Assembly: GCF_002243645.1 (NCBI RefSeq)
Contig: NZ_CP017704.1
Location: 4,916,001 to 4,980,000 of the forward strand
From: Peribacillus simplex NBRC 15720 = DSM 1321
Lineage (GTDB): Bacteria > Bacillota > Bacilli > Bacillales > DSM-1321
Length of the DNA stretch: 64,000 bases
Reading direction: 5' to 3'
Part shown: positions 45,291-54,229 of the stretch, one piece after another
Layout of the letters: each line of letters opens with the position of its first letter
Position numbering within the stretch: the stretch's first letter is position 1
Translations under genes and position numbers: made by a program
Notes under the pieces: model-generated
The model's input: only the letters and a program-made list of their open reading frames with translations
What the model was told of the DNA's origin: nothing
Databases searched by the model: none

Positions 45291-45839
45291 ATGATTTATA
45301 ATGAAGCAGAAAAAACAATTGAAACAGAACGATTACTTCTGCGTATTTTTAAAGAATCTGATGCAAAAAATGTTAGCAGAATGTGTAATAATTATAATAT
45401 TTACAAAAGCACATTGAATTTACCATATCCCTATACTTTAGAATGTGCTCTTTCGTGGATTGCAACTCACGAGCAAAACTTTGAATTAGATCGAATGTAT
45501 GAATTCGCTATAACAGACAAGAATAGCGGAAAGTTATATGGAGCTATCGCTATTTCAAATCATAAACAACATAAAAATGGTGAAATAGGTTACTGGGTAG
45601 GAGAAGAATACTGGGGAAATGGCTATGGAACCGAAGCAGCAAAAGCAATGATAGACTTTATTTTTAAAGAGAAGAATTTTCATAGAGTTTATGCACGTTA
45701 TTTTAAATCGAATCCCTCATCTGGAAAGATAATGAAAAAGTGTGGAATGGTATACGAAGGTACTCTAAAAGATCATTTTTATAAAAATGACTCTTTTGAA
45801 GATCTTGTTTTTTATGGCATTATTAATCCGATGAAATAA
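45291..45839 (+). CDS. GNAT acetyltransferase (RimJ/RimL type)
   Basis: 182 residues from ATG 45291 (ATAGGGGGA upstream). Family text: IETERLLLRIFKESDAKNVSRM at the N-terminus, the acetyl-CoA site GYWVGEEYWGNGYGTEAAKAMIDF, and HRVYARYFKSNPSSGKIMKKCGMVYEGTL. It probably acetylates an N-terminal or side-chain amine; the substrate is unknown. It is monocistronic with a clear terminator, and may be passenger cargo or a resistance or toxin-modifying enzyme. Confidence 0.85.
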   Translation: MIYNEAEKTIETERLLLRIFKESDAKNVSRMCNNYNIYKSTLNLPYPYTLECALSWIATHEQNFELDRMYEFAITDKNSGKLYGAIAISNHKQHKNGEIGYWVGEEYWGNGYGTEAAKAMIDFIFKEKNFHRVYARYFKSNPSSGKIMKKCGMVYEGTLKDHFYKNDSFEDLVFYGIINPMK

Positions 45840-45844
45840 GTAAA

Positions 45845-45880
45845 TAACAGACCCTTTTTCAAAAGGGTCTGTTATTTTTG
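45845..45880 (+). terminator. Terminator of the GNAT gene
   Basis: AACAGACCCTTTTT-CA-AAAGGGTCTGTT, followed by ATTTTTG. Confidence 0.85.
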
Positions 45881-46148
45881 TTTTATCCACCGAAGAAAGA
45901 GAATTAAAGAATAGCAACAATATTTACGAAAACAGCCTTCTTCTAATAGTGGAATGTAGCTTCCAATGAAGGAGTGTACATCATCATCATCTTTCAAAAT
46001 GTACGGGAAGAATATGATGAGGGGGTTGCATTTTGTAAGACATTATTGACATAGCAAGAGACCGCATATATAAAACTATTCTAAAATTTATGGTACCTTG
46101 GTATTATAAAGGAAATATGGTATATTTTTCAGAAAAGGGGGAATTTTT
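45881..46148. other. Intergenic region upstream of the ABC-3C operon
   Basis: No gene. A GAAAACAGCCTTCTTCTAATAG string at about 45928 resembles the tail of the short palindromic repeats. TATTATAAA near 46103 is a possible -10 region for the operon. Confidence 0.35.
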
Positions 46149-46385
46149 ATGGATTTAAATGTATTTATTAGTCTTATTGCTATGGTTGCAACCGTTGTCT
46201 CTACTGTCATTGCTGTGTTACAGGTTAGAAAGTGTGATGCAATTAAAAATGAAATATATAATATCAAAGCAGAAACCTATAACTTGGTTAAAAAGTCGGA
46301 AGAATCAGCAACAATAAATAATACAGGACAAAATACAGGTGTGATGTCTAATGAAGTAAAGGGAGGAGTACGTATTGGTAAATAA
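46149..46385 (+). CDS. ABC-3C operon protein 1: small membrane protein with N-G repeat tail
   Basis: 78 residues behind AAGGGGGAA. One membrane span (VFISLIAMVATVVSTVIAVLQV), a short coiled region, then the tail INNTGQNTGVMSNEVKGGVR. The tail is nearly repeated at the start of the next protein (VNNSGVNKGVIANNV), so the two may once have been a single membrane protein. It overlaps the next gene by 11 bases in another frame. Family not recognised; position suggests it anchors or triggers the system at the membrane. Confidence 0.7.
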   Translation: MDLNVFISLIAMVATVVSTVIAVLQVRKCDAIKNEIYNIKAETYNLVKKSEESATINNTGQNTGVMSNEVKGGVRIGK

Positions 46386-46968
46386 TTCTGGTGTTAACAA
46401 GGGTGTTATAGCTAATAATGTTGATGCCGTGTATATAAACGCTGATATTAAGAAACGTATTCCTTCATTATTACCAAAATTTATTGAAGTATTAGCAAAA
46501 CAATATACATCTGATTCTCCAAAGCAGGATATTGATAATAATCAACCTTATGAAATTGAGGAAAAAATTGAGTATAATAAAATATTTCTTCATAAAGAAC
46601 TAATCGAAGAATATTACATTTACTATTATATTTGTGAAAGGTCCTTTGAATCTTTACGTCATATTGATGAAAACTCCAAAAAAAATATACTTACTGATAT
46701 AAATGATATTTATAGGGATATTAGAATAGAAATCTTTAAACAGTGTACATCTGAAGAACCAATCGAAGAATTTAAAAAGAAGATTAAAACATCTTCGGAT
46801 GAAATAATTAAAAGTGTCAAAACAGAAATCAGGAATCGAATCATAACCTCATATGATGGAGAACAGTTTAATGAACAAGAACTTAATTTATGTTTAAATA
46901 TATTTGTCTGTTATGCATTAGCTGAATGTAAAATATTAGAAAGGCCAAAAAAAAGTGTTGATAATTAG
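46375..46968 (+). CDS. ABC-3C operon protein 2, probable effector/adaptor component
   Basis: 197 residues from TTG 46375, seven bases after GGGAGGAG, which lies inside the previous gene. The N-terminus VNNSGVNKGVIANNVDAVYIN looks like a beta-repeat. The rest is helical and charged (ADIKKRIPSLLPKFIEVLAKQY, EEYYIYYYICERSFESLRHIDE). In ABC-3C systems this slot holds the C-terminal-domain protein that joins the effector to the ATPase. No nuclease or peptidase motif is seen, so with protein 1 the effector would be a membrane protein. Assignment is by context. Confidence 0.6.
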   Translation: MVNNSGVNKGVIANNVDAVYINADIKKRIPSLLPKFIEVLAKQYTSDSPKQDIDNNQPYEIEEKIEYNKIFLHKELIEEYYIYYYICERSFESLRHIDENSKKNILTDINDIYRDIRIEIFKQCTSEEPIEEFKKKIKTSSDEIIKSVKTEIRNRIITSYDGEQFNEQELNLCLNIFVCYALAECKILERPKKSVDN

Positions 46969-47197
46969 GAACGATGTTAAACCGGAAAGCAACATTTATT
47001 ATTTGGGAGCAGTTTTTTTGAAATACTTGCAACAACATCAGAAAATTAATATAGAAGATTTCTTTAAAAAAATCAATACTGATTACCCTTCGATTTCTAT
47101 AAATCAGATTTTATATACACTAGATTGGCTTTATATATTGGATTTAATAGATTTAATAGATGAAGGGGTAATTATAAAATGCGATTATATAATTTAG
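46955..47197 (+). CDS. ABC-3C middle component
   Basis: 80 residues from GTG 46955 (TTG 46958 also possible). The text NDVKPESNIYYLGAVFLKYLQQHQKINIEDFFKKI followed by SINQILYTLDWLYILDLIDLIDEGVI is a small winged-helix protein of the ABC-three-component middle-component type (MC6-like by memory). It overlaps the upstream gene by 14 bases and the ATPase gene by 19, a typical tightly packed ABC-3C operon. It would bridge the ATPase and the effector. Confidence 0.75.
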   Translation: MLIIRNDVKPESNIYYLGAVFLKYLQQHQKINIEDFFKKINTDYPSISINQILYTLDWLYILDLIDLIDEGVIIKCDYII

Positions 47198-48882
47198 AAG
47201 TTTATAAAACTTTTCCTAATAAAGAAATAATTAGAGATATAGAATTTAAAAAAAATGGCTTGAATTTAATTGTAGATAACACAACAGATATTAAAGAGGA
47301 TTCGGGTAATAGTGTGGGGAAATCTACAGTGATTCATATTATTGATATTTGTTTAAATTCTAGTAGTTTAACAAAACTTTATAAAAGTAGAGATGCTCAA
47401 GGAGAAAACGTTCATTTAAAAAAACTTTTGGTTGAAAATAAAGTACAGGCAACTTTGAAACTTATTAATAACGGTAAAATTTATAGTTTTACTAGGAGCC
47501 TTTATAGTAAAGGTCCACGGTATTTTAATAATGAAAAGGTAAATGCAAAAGAATATGAAAACTACTTAAAAGAAACGATTTTTAATTCTAAACAAGATAA
47601 ACCTACATTTAGGCAACTCATATCTAAGTTTGTTCGGAATGATGATATACAGCTAAATAATGTAATCTATTATTTAGTTTCTACTAGTTATGCTGTTTAC
47701 GAAGCAATCTATTTCTTTTTATTAAAAATTAATGGTGAAAATGTAGTTAGTGAGAGACAAAAATTGGAAGAAAAGTTATCTAAATTGCAAAATAAGTTTT
47801 CTATATATCAAAATGATTCTAATATTCCTTCATTGGATCAAATTGAGCAAGGACTATTATTTATTGAATCAGAAATAAATGAATTACTAGAAAAAAGAAG
47901 AAATGTGGACTATATAGAAATATATAAATATGAATTAGAGAAAAATAGCGATATAAATAATAAATTAGATTTATTAAATACCGAAATCGATTTACTTGAG
48001 TTTGAAAAAAATTCTATTCATCGAAGTTTAGTTATGATTGAGGAAAGTAAGTCAAATATTGATATAAAAATAATCGGGGAAATTTATGAAGATGCAAAAG
48101 TTTTCAGTTACAAACTAAACAAAAAATTCAATGATGTATTAAATTTCCATAATCAAATGGTGGAAAACCGCAGTAGATTTGTTGGAAAACAGCTTATAAA
48201 AGTTGATACGGAATTAAAGTTGTTGAAGCAAAAACAAGAAGAGTTAATTGATTTAAAAAAGAATCAGAGTATTGATCTCTTAGATGATGGTTTGTTAGCA
48301 GATCTAAATGATATTAACAATGAAATTGAAAAATTAAATATTAAAAAGGGAGAATTCTTAAAGGTTAAAGAAATACAAGAAGGTATAAAAAAAGAGTTAG
48401 AACAAGTAAATCAGGACTTAGAAAGTGTTAATTCTCAGACAAAAGATAATGACCATCTGGTACCAATAAATGAATTTAATAGTGTTTTTAAAACCTATTC
48501 GGAAAAATTATACAATGAAAAATACCTCCTTTATTATGATAGCGAGTGGAGGGAGAAAAAGGGAGGAAAACCGTTTAGTATTGGAAATTTACTAGGGAGT
48601 ATGGGGACTGGTAAGCAAAGGGCACTTATAATTGCTTTTGATTTAGCATATTTGACATATGCTAATAAAAAAGAGATAGCAGCACCTAAATTCTTGATTT
48701 ACGATCAATTGGAGAACACTCATATCAATCAATTGAAGACAATAATACAATTATCAAAAGAAATTGAGGGGCAACTTATATTACCTATTTTAAGAGAGCG
48801 AATTAATGAAATTGATGCTGTGGTAATTGAACAATCAAAAATTATCGAGTTATCTAAAACAGATAAGTTCTTTAAAATATAA
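47179..48882 (+). CDS. ABC-3C ATPase (DUF2326, SMC-like)
   Basis: 567 residues. The N-terminal ABC half has GNSVGKSTVIHIIDICL (P-loop, Lys48). The middle 200-430 region is coiled coil (KLEEKLSKLQNKF ... KKELEQVNQDLESVNS). The C-terminal half carries the signature-like GSMGTGKQRALIIAFDLAYL and Walker B-like KFLIYDQLENTHINQL. This is the DUF2326 layout of Rad50/SMC-like ATPases in ABC-three-component conflict systems, thought to sense invading DNA. ATG 47179 overlaps the previous stop. Confidence 0.85.
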   Translation: MRLYNLEVYKTFPNKEIIRDIEFKKNGLNLIVDNTTDIKEDSGNSVGKSTVIHIIDICLNSSSLTKLYKSRDAQGENVHLKKLLVENKVQATLKLINNGKIYSFTRSLYSKGPRYFNNEKVNAKEYENYLKETIFNSKQDKPTFRQLISKFVRNDDIQLNNVIYYLVSTSYAVYEAIYFFLLKINGENVVSERQKLEEKLSKLQNKFSIYQNDSNIPSLDQIEQGLLFIESEINELLEKRRNVDYIEIYKYELEKNSDINNKLDLLNTEIDLLEFEKNSIHRSLVMIEESKSNIDIKIIGEIYEDAKVFSYKLNKKFNDVLNFHNQMVENRSRFVGKQLIKVDTELKLLKQKQEELIDLKKNQSIDLLDDGLLADLNDINNEIEKLNIKKGEFLKVKEIQEGIKKELEQVNQDLESVNSQTKDNDHLVPINEFNSVFKTYSEKLYNEKYLLYYDSEWREKKGGKPFSIGNLLGSMGTGKQRALIIAFDLAYLTYANKKEIAAPKFLIYDQLENTHINQLKTIIQLSKEIEGQLILPILRERINEIDAVVIEQSKIIELSKTDKFFKI

Positions 48883-49073
48883 GATATGGTATGTGTTACA
48901 CACTGCTGATGACCCAGAGGCTCTAAGTGAGTCCTTAAACCTTAAACGCTTATTTATGTACTCATATAAACAAAGATAAAAGGTATGTACAATATTCAAT
49001 AATTTCAAGGTATAATTTAGGGGAATTTATTTTCCTTTTTTTATTTAGGTCGTTATATAAAATGGAGGAGAAG
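48883..49073. other. Intergenic promoter region of the KAP-type NTPase gene
   Basis: No gene. A TATAAT box near 49012, about 60 bases before the start, is a good -10. There is no convincing terminator for the ABC-3C operon, so read-through into the next gene is possible. Confidence 0.4.
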
Positions 49074-51335
49074 ATGGAAAAAACTAATGGATCTACCGAC
49101 AAACAGGATTACGTTATATATCTGGATGCGGAATATTTGAGTGGTGCTCCCAATGAAAAAAATATAGAAATTAGTTCCAGATTTGATCATCTAGGCTTAA
49201 AAGAGGAAATTATACACGGTGCTCCATCCTGTTTTATTATTTCAGGTTATAGAGGGGTAGGTAAGACTAGTCTCGTTCAAAATTTAAAGAGAGAAATTGA
49301 AGAGGAATATAATAAAAAAGATAAACTTAAAGACGACAAGGAAATACTATTTGTTAGCTGTAATTTCGTTAATGGTGATAAAAAGGAAAATATTCTCCGC
49401 AAATTAATTAGACAATTAGTTTCTAGTAGTAGTGAAAATTTAGAGGTTAAGTTGAAAAATAATACAAAGCTTGATGATGAGCTTTCTAGTTTATACAAAA
49501 AAACCTTTTATTCCGTAGAAGACAATCAAATAAAGACAACTACAAATACTTTTACTTGGACTAGTTCTATAAATTTTGTAATTCTATTATTCATATTCTT
49601 ATTAGTTCCGATATTTTATGGTTTTGATTTCCTAAGGGGAATGTTAATTTCATTTCTTAGTACTATAAGAGCAGATCCCAAAAATGTACCATATGCAACT
49701 GTCCTAGTATCGTTGATATCCCTGTTTTTTTCTTTTCTTACATTTAAGATTGGTAAGTCTTTTACAAAGAACACAATTGGTCAAACTGAAATAAAAACGC
49801 TGTATGATGAAGAGATTGCCGAAGTAAGACTAAACGAGTATATAGAAAAGATAACAAAAATGGGTGTTAAAATAGTATTTATTTTGGATGAGCTAGATAA
49901 ATTTGAAAAAGAAGATGAATTGGATACCTTTCTTGGAGAACTGAAGCCTATTTTAATAAATGGTAAAGCAACATTTCTATTGATTACTGGGCAAAATTTC
50001 TCTAATCGTTTAGAAAAAACATCAATGGTAGATGATGCAATTCTCCCAAGTATCGTGCAAGATACATATCGTATAAGCTTACCGAAAGATGAAGAGTTAG
50101 AAGCCTTATTTTTAAAAATTGCACAGAATGAAACATTAGATGAAAGTGTTTATAAAGATTATTTAAACTCTTTAATTCTAAAATCAAAACGTATACCAAG
50201 AAAATTTATAAATATTTTACGTAAAGAAGCTGAATGGGACAGTTCACTTAATACCCCAAAACCCTACATAAAAATATCCCGAGAAAAAATTCCATTATAT
50301 AAAATTGATACCAAATTCCTTGATTGTATTAATAGTGTAATCAAAGTGAACGTAGATAAAAAAAATACTTCTCTTTTGGATTTTTTAATGAGTCAACTTT
50401 GTATATATACGGAAAAGGTAAAATTAATGGGTGCAGCTTCTTTTCAATTGGAAGATATACAAATAGATGAGGATTTAAAAACAAAGTTCCCAAAGTATTA
50501 TATTGATAAATTAGGCGAATGCATACAACTTTTAGCAGAAAAAATGAAAAAAAGTCGTATTCTTACGTATGATGTGACCTCTACTTCATACGCTTTTTCT
50601 GAAATCTATAGAGAAGATGATACCTTTGACCTCACAAAAAAACAATTTTTAAAAGATGTTACAAAGTTTGAGAAATTAATTAGAGGGATTCACAAAGAAA
50701 TATACTATTATGAAGAAAGTGCTTTTTTTAATATTGTTAAAGATCTTCAAGTTTTAAAAATTATTTATCCGAGTACAATGTTTACAATTGAACATATTAT
50801 GGAGTTAAGAACAGAATTCTCTTCATTTAAAAATAAAAAAAATTATAGAATTGAGGAAATTTCTGATCTTACGCATCAACTTAATTATCAAAGAGTATAC
50901 ATAATGGAGCTGTATACCTGTTATGTTGTTAAAGAGTATTTTGATCCAGAGAGATTTACGATAGAACTTGGCAGAGAGTATAAATCTAAGAAGGGTGAAA
51001 GTAGATTTTTAACAGACATACTTGTGGGTGATAATGACAGTAAATCAATGTATAAAGAAGTATTTATTGAAATTAAGGTTGGTGAATTTCCAATCCACTT
51101 TATTGTAGCTTTAGAAAGACTGCTAAAATCTATAAGCCATATTAAGACAAATATTAAAATTGTATTTATTATCTTTACGTCGTCTCCGAATAGCAGAATT
51201 AAAACAATGGTTGAAGACAAGGTTTTTAATTTGGGAATTAAACCGAATATTTCTTTACACATTGTTGCGGCGAATATGTATAGGGATTTAGATGATAAAT
51301 CGCTAAAAGAACATTTACGAAGAGCATTAAAATAA
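49074..51335 (+). CDS. Membrane P-loop NTPase fused to a predicted PD-(D/E)xK nuclease
   Basis: 754 residues from ATG 49074 (GGAGGAG upstream). Walker A ISGYRGVGKTSLVQ is at residues 56-68, Walker B KIVFILDELDKFEKEDELD near 270. Between them are two membrane spans (residues about 165-190 and 210-235), as in KAP-family NTPases. Sensor-like LLITGQNFSNRL follows. Near residues 649-668 the pattern FLTDILVG ... EVFIEIKVGE fits the D-(x)n-ExK core of restriction-like nucleases. No exact family is recognised. Placed between an ABC-3C operon and a GmrSD-like gene, it is probably a phage-defence protein. Confidence 0.7.
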   Translation: MEKTNGSTDKQDYVIYLDAEYLSGAPNEKNIEISSRFDHLGLKEEIIHGAPSCFIISGYRGVGKTSLVQNLKREIEEEYNKKDKLKDDKEILFVSCNFVNGDKKENILRKLIRQLVSSSSENLEVKLKNNTKLDDELSSLYKKTFYSVEDNQIKTTTNTFTWTSSINFVILLFIFLLVPIFYGFDFLRGMLISFLSTIRADPKNVPYATVLVSLISLFFSFLTFKIGKSFTKNTIGQTEIKTLYDEEIAEVRLNEYIEKITKMGVKIVFILDELDKFEKEDELDTFLGELKPILINGKATFLLITGQNFSNRLEKTSMVDDAILPSIVQDTYRISLPKDEELEALFLKIAQNETLDESVYKDYLNSLILKSKRIPRKFINILRKEAEWDSSLNTPKPYIKISREKIPLYKIDTKFLDCINSVIKVNVDKKNTSLLDFLMSQLCIYTEKVKLMGAASFQLEDIQIDEDLKTKFPKYYIDKLGECIQLLAEKMKKSRILTYDVTSTSYAFSEIYREDDTFDLTKKQFLKDVTKFEKLIRGIHKEIYYYEESAFFNIVKDLQVLKIIYPSTMFTIEHIMELRTEFSSFKNKKNYRIEEISDLTHQLNYQRVYIMELYTCYVVKEYFDPERFTIELGREYKSKKGESRFLTDILVGDNDSKSMYKEVFIEIKVGEFPIHFIVALERLLKSISHIKTNIKIVFIIFTSSPNSRIKTMVEDKVFNLGIKPNISLHIVAANMYRDLDDKSLKEHLRRALK

Positions 51336-51593
51336 TCTATGTTACAAGCAACGTTTACCGAGGGGTTGATATTTGCACGTGAAAAACCGCCTATATATTT
51401 GTTATAAGCGGTTTAGTTCCTTTTTAGTAGCCTGTTTCAGGTGATTTGATGAACCGGTATAGACAAAAGGAAAAAAAGGATAAACGTTATCACAAATAAA
51501 ATAAATGATGAACTCTATAAATCAGGCTAGGTTAAAATAAAACTTTGCATTTAGATAGTATTAACACAGCTAAAATACATATAATCACCAAGA
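51336..51593. other. Intergenic region
   Basis: No gene. Contains a hairpin AAACCGC ... GCGGTTT (51383-51414) that can end the upstream gene. The rest is AT-rich and without recognisable signals. Confidence 0.45.
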
Positions 51594-51620
51594 AAAAGAG
51601 ACTAACGACTAGTCTCTTTT
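51594..51620 (-). terminator. Terminator of the XRE gene
   Basis: AAAAGAGACTA-ACGAC-TAGTCTCTTTT, followed on the minus strand by TCTT. Confidence 0.65.
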
Positions 51621-51653
51621 GTTGGTTTAAACAAAATAAGTCCCACGATAATA

Positions 51654-51956
51654 CTAATTTAAAAATGATTGAATCATTTCAGTAACCTTTTTTCTTTGCT
51701 GAGGAGTCAATTTTTTTGCTGTATTAACCAAGTTCACTAAATCGGTAGGAAAATCATCACTAATATCAAATAAATCAATAAGAGAAGTTCCTAGTGCTTC
51801 AGTAATTTTCAGAAGAGTATCAACTGATGGAGACTGAACATTTCGTTCAATTTTACTAATGTTTGACTGACTTATTCCTGATAGAAGTTCAAGTTGGGTG
51901 GTAGATATACCATTTTCTAATCTCAATGCACGTAATTTTTCACCCAAATTCATCAT
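51654..51956 (-). CDS. XRE-family repressor
   Basis: 100 residues from ATG 51956, behind GAGG. HTH_3 domain: LGEKLRALRLENGISTTQLELLSGISQSNISKIERNVQSPSVDTLLKITEALG. A short C-terminal helical tail (LTPQQRKKVTEMIQSFL) could dimerise. It is divergent from the GmrSD-like nuclease, with two palindromes in the 170-bp gap, and so is the likely repressor of that nuclease and of itself. Confidence 0.88.
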   Translation of the reverse strand: MMNLGEKLRALRLENGISTTQLELLSGISQSNISKIERNVQSPSVDTLLKITEALGTSLIDLFDISDDFPTDLVNLVNTAKKLTPQQRKKVTEMIQSFLN

Positions 51957-52043
51957 TATCAAACCTCATTTTTCTTTTTATATTCTTTATTAATTTGTTT
52001 TTAGTGGAGATATCATAGCAAAAAAGTGATGAAAATAAGCGAT

Positions 52044-52083
52044 TTATTCGAAATAGAATAATATATGTTTAGAAATATTCTAA
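52044..52083. promoter_or_regulatory. Divergent operator/promoter region
   Basis: TTATTC-GAAATA-GAATAA (52044-52061) and the 15-bp palindrome TTAGAAATATTCTAA (52069-52083) lie between the XRE gene and the nuclease gene. ATATAAT at 52087-52093 is the nuclease -10 box. The palindromes cover its -35 area, as expected for XRE repression. Confidence 0.55.
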
Positions 52084-52127
52084 TTTGAATATAATGGTCA
52101 TTAGAAGTTGATCGTAGAGGTGAGAGA

Positions 52128-53801
52128 ATGTCAATAGATACAAAAAGACTTAGTATTGGAAAGTTATTAGGTAGTGTTAATGAAGTCTTTAGAATACCTC
52201 TGTATCAAAGGCCATACAATTGGGGTAAAGATCAATGGAATGATTTATGGGATGATTTAATCAGGTTAGAAGGTGATCAAACACATTTTCTAGGCTTTAT
52301 AATTACCATAAGCCAAGAGCGGCAAAAAGGTTTTGGGTATTTTGAGGTTGTAGATGGACAACAAAGAATTACAACCATTCTAATACTTTTAACTGCAATT
52401 CGTGATTTAGCAGAAAAAATTGATAAGGATCGTGCTGCCTACATAAATAATTACTTTTTAAAAAGTTCTACAATAGATGAAATTGAAGCCAAGCTAATAT
52501 TAGGAAGGAAGGATAACAAACTATTCAAAAAATTAGTTGAAAAAAGTATTAATAGGGAAGAAATGAAAACTGAAAAAATCATTCAAGCTTATAATTTCTA
52601 TTTAGAAAAGTTGCAAGACAGTAAACTGCAATGGCAGCACATTTATACAAAGTTATTGGGGTCACTGGATCTTGTATTAATGGTTACTGATTCATATTAT
52701 GACGCGTTTAGGCTTTTTGAAACCCTAAATAACCGTGGGTTATCCCTTTCATCAGTTGATTTGATTAAGAATTATTTACTAAGTAAATTTTCAGCCAACG
52801 AATCAATGTTGGAAGAATGCAATGAAATATGGGATAGTATTATTGAAAATATCGAGGATATTGAGTCGGTCCGACACGATAAGGTTCGTTTCTTTAGACA
52901 TTATTTGTTCTCTATTGAATATGGTGTAGTCCCAATACCTAAACTCTATTCGAAATATCAAAAGTTGATTGATTCAACTGATAATATATTGATTTTAGTT
53001 GAAGATATATGGTTAAAATCTGAAATGTATTTAAAGCTGTATAATGGAATATTAGGCATAAAGGAGGTGGATGATCTGCTAAACACGATAGTTCGTATAG
53101 AAGCAACTACGAGCTATCCCCTTCTAATTAAGTGCCTATCAGAGAACCTTAATAAGGAACAATTGATATCGATTTTGGAGGCTATCGAAGTTTTTACGTT
53201 GCGAAGAAGTATATGTAATATTTCAACGCGAGACATAGATAGAATATACAATCATTTGGCTTTAGAATCGTTCAATAAAGAAAGGCCAGTTTCTTATATT
53301 GTTGATTATCTTAAGAGGAGAACCCCATCTGATACTGAATTCTATTTAAACTTCCAGAACCGAGATTTTACAAGGTCAGCACAAACGAAATATATCTTAG
53401 AAATGATAGAAAATGCTCTAACAAACAACACAAGAGAAAAAACGATAAGTGGTCGGAGTGACGTTCATATCGAACATATTATGCCAAGAGAATTAGTAAG
53501 GAAAAGTAATAAAGTCATTGAAAATACGTGGCAAAAAGAACTCGGGTCAAGAGCTTCTGAATATTCGATGTTTGTTAATAGAATTGGGAACCTTACGCTG
53601 CTTGGAAGTGAATTAAATATTACTGCTTCTAATTATCCCTTTCTTGAAAAGAAAAAAAAATATGAGCAATCAATAATTATGTTAACCAAAGAAATCTGCC
53701 AAGAAGACAAGTGGACCTTTGAAGAAATAAATATTAGGAGTGTTTACCTTGCGGGTATAGCTAAGAAGATATGGAATTTCAATAATCTTGTTTTGGAGTA
53801 A
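52128..53801 (+). CDS. GmrSD-like DUF262/DUF1524 nuclease
   Basis: 557 residues behind GTAGAGGTGAG. N-terminal DUF262: FRIPLYQRPYNWGKDQWNDLW, FLGFIITI and FEVVDGQQRITTILILL (DGQQR, a ParB-like NTP site). C-terminal DUF1524 HNH: VHIEHIMPRELV and NRIGNLTLLGSELNITASNYPF. GmrSD proteins are type IV restriction enzymes that cut modified phage DNA; SspE and BrxU share the layout. A divergent XRE repressor probably controls it. Confidence 0.88.
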   Translation: MSIDTKRLSIGKLLGSVNEVFRIPLYQRPYNWGKDQWNDLWDDLIRLEGDQTHFLGFIITISQERQKGFGYFEVVDGQQRITTILILLTAIRDLAEKIDKDRAAYINNYFLKSSTIDEIEAKLILGRKDNKLFKKLVEKSINREEMKTEKIIQAYNFYLEKLQDSKLQWQHIYTKLLGSLDLVLMVTDSYYDAFRLFETLNNRGLSLSSVDLIKNYLLSKFSANESMLEECNEIWDSIIENIEDIESVRHDKVRFFRHYLFSIEYGVVPIPKLYSKYQKLIDSTDNILILVEDIWLKSEMYLKLYNGILGIKEVDDLLNTIVRIEATTSYPLLIKCLSENLNKEQLISILEAIEVFTLRRSICNISTRDIDRIYNHLALESFNKERPVSYIVDYLKRRTPSDTEFYLNFQNRDFTRSAQTKYILEMIENALTNNTREKTISGRSDVHIEHIMPRELVRKSNKVIENTWQKELGSRASEYSMFVNRIGNLTLLGSELNITASNYPFLEKKKKYEQSIIMLTKEICQEDKWTFEEINIRSVYLAGIAKKIWNFNNLVLE

Positions 53802-54024
53802 GAGGGGGTTAGAATCTTCTAGATCAAAACAACCGGTATAAAATCTAGCAAAAAACAAACAAGACTTCATTTCTAAAGCTAAAATTAAATAAAGAAAAAA
53901 CTGAAATAACTGTCACGTTGTCAAATGAACCCGTTACATATAAAGAAGCAGAAATGGAGCCGCAAGAATTTAATCCCGATTATGAGTGGGAAAAAAGAAA
54001 CCACAGTATAACGAATTTAAAAAG
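53802..54024. pseudogene. Short coding remnant
   Basis: Plus-strand text from about 53877 reads KLKLNKEKTEITVTLSNEPV, then YKEAEMEPQEFNPDYEWEKR, without a start codon. The tail of a protein of unknown family. It ends at the hairpin at 54025. Confidence 0.35.
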
Positions 54025-54054
54025 ACACCTCCTGAACCGTAGGAGGTGTTTTTT
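54025..54054 (+). terminator. Terminator-like hairpin
   Basis: ACACCTCCT-GAACCGT-AGGAGGTGT followed by TTTTTA. Confidence 0.7.
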
Positions 54055-54229
54055 AGAGGCGTTAATCGGGAAAGGTAGCAATTAGTGAAACAATTGAAAA
54101 AGTTATAAATTTATTTATTTCGGATTCGGACATACAAGATAATCTTAAAAAATTCCTCCAACCTTAGCATTTATTGGTGTTGAAATGTTACCCTTGAAAA
54201 AGATGGGTTACTTCGAAAGGAGATTGATT
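54055..54229. pseudogene. Tiny coding remnant
   Basis: From about 54078 the plus strand reads VAISETIEKVINLFISDS, then DIQDNLKKFLQP and TAG at 54167. No start or RBS; a fragment of an unknown gene. Confidence 0.3.
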
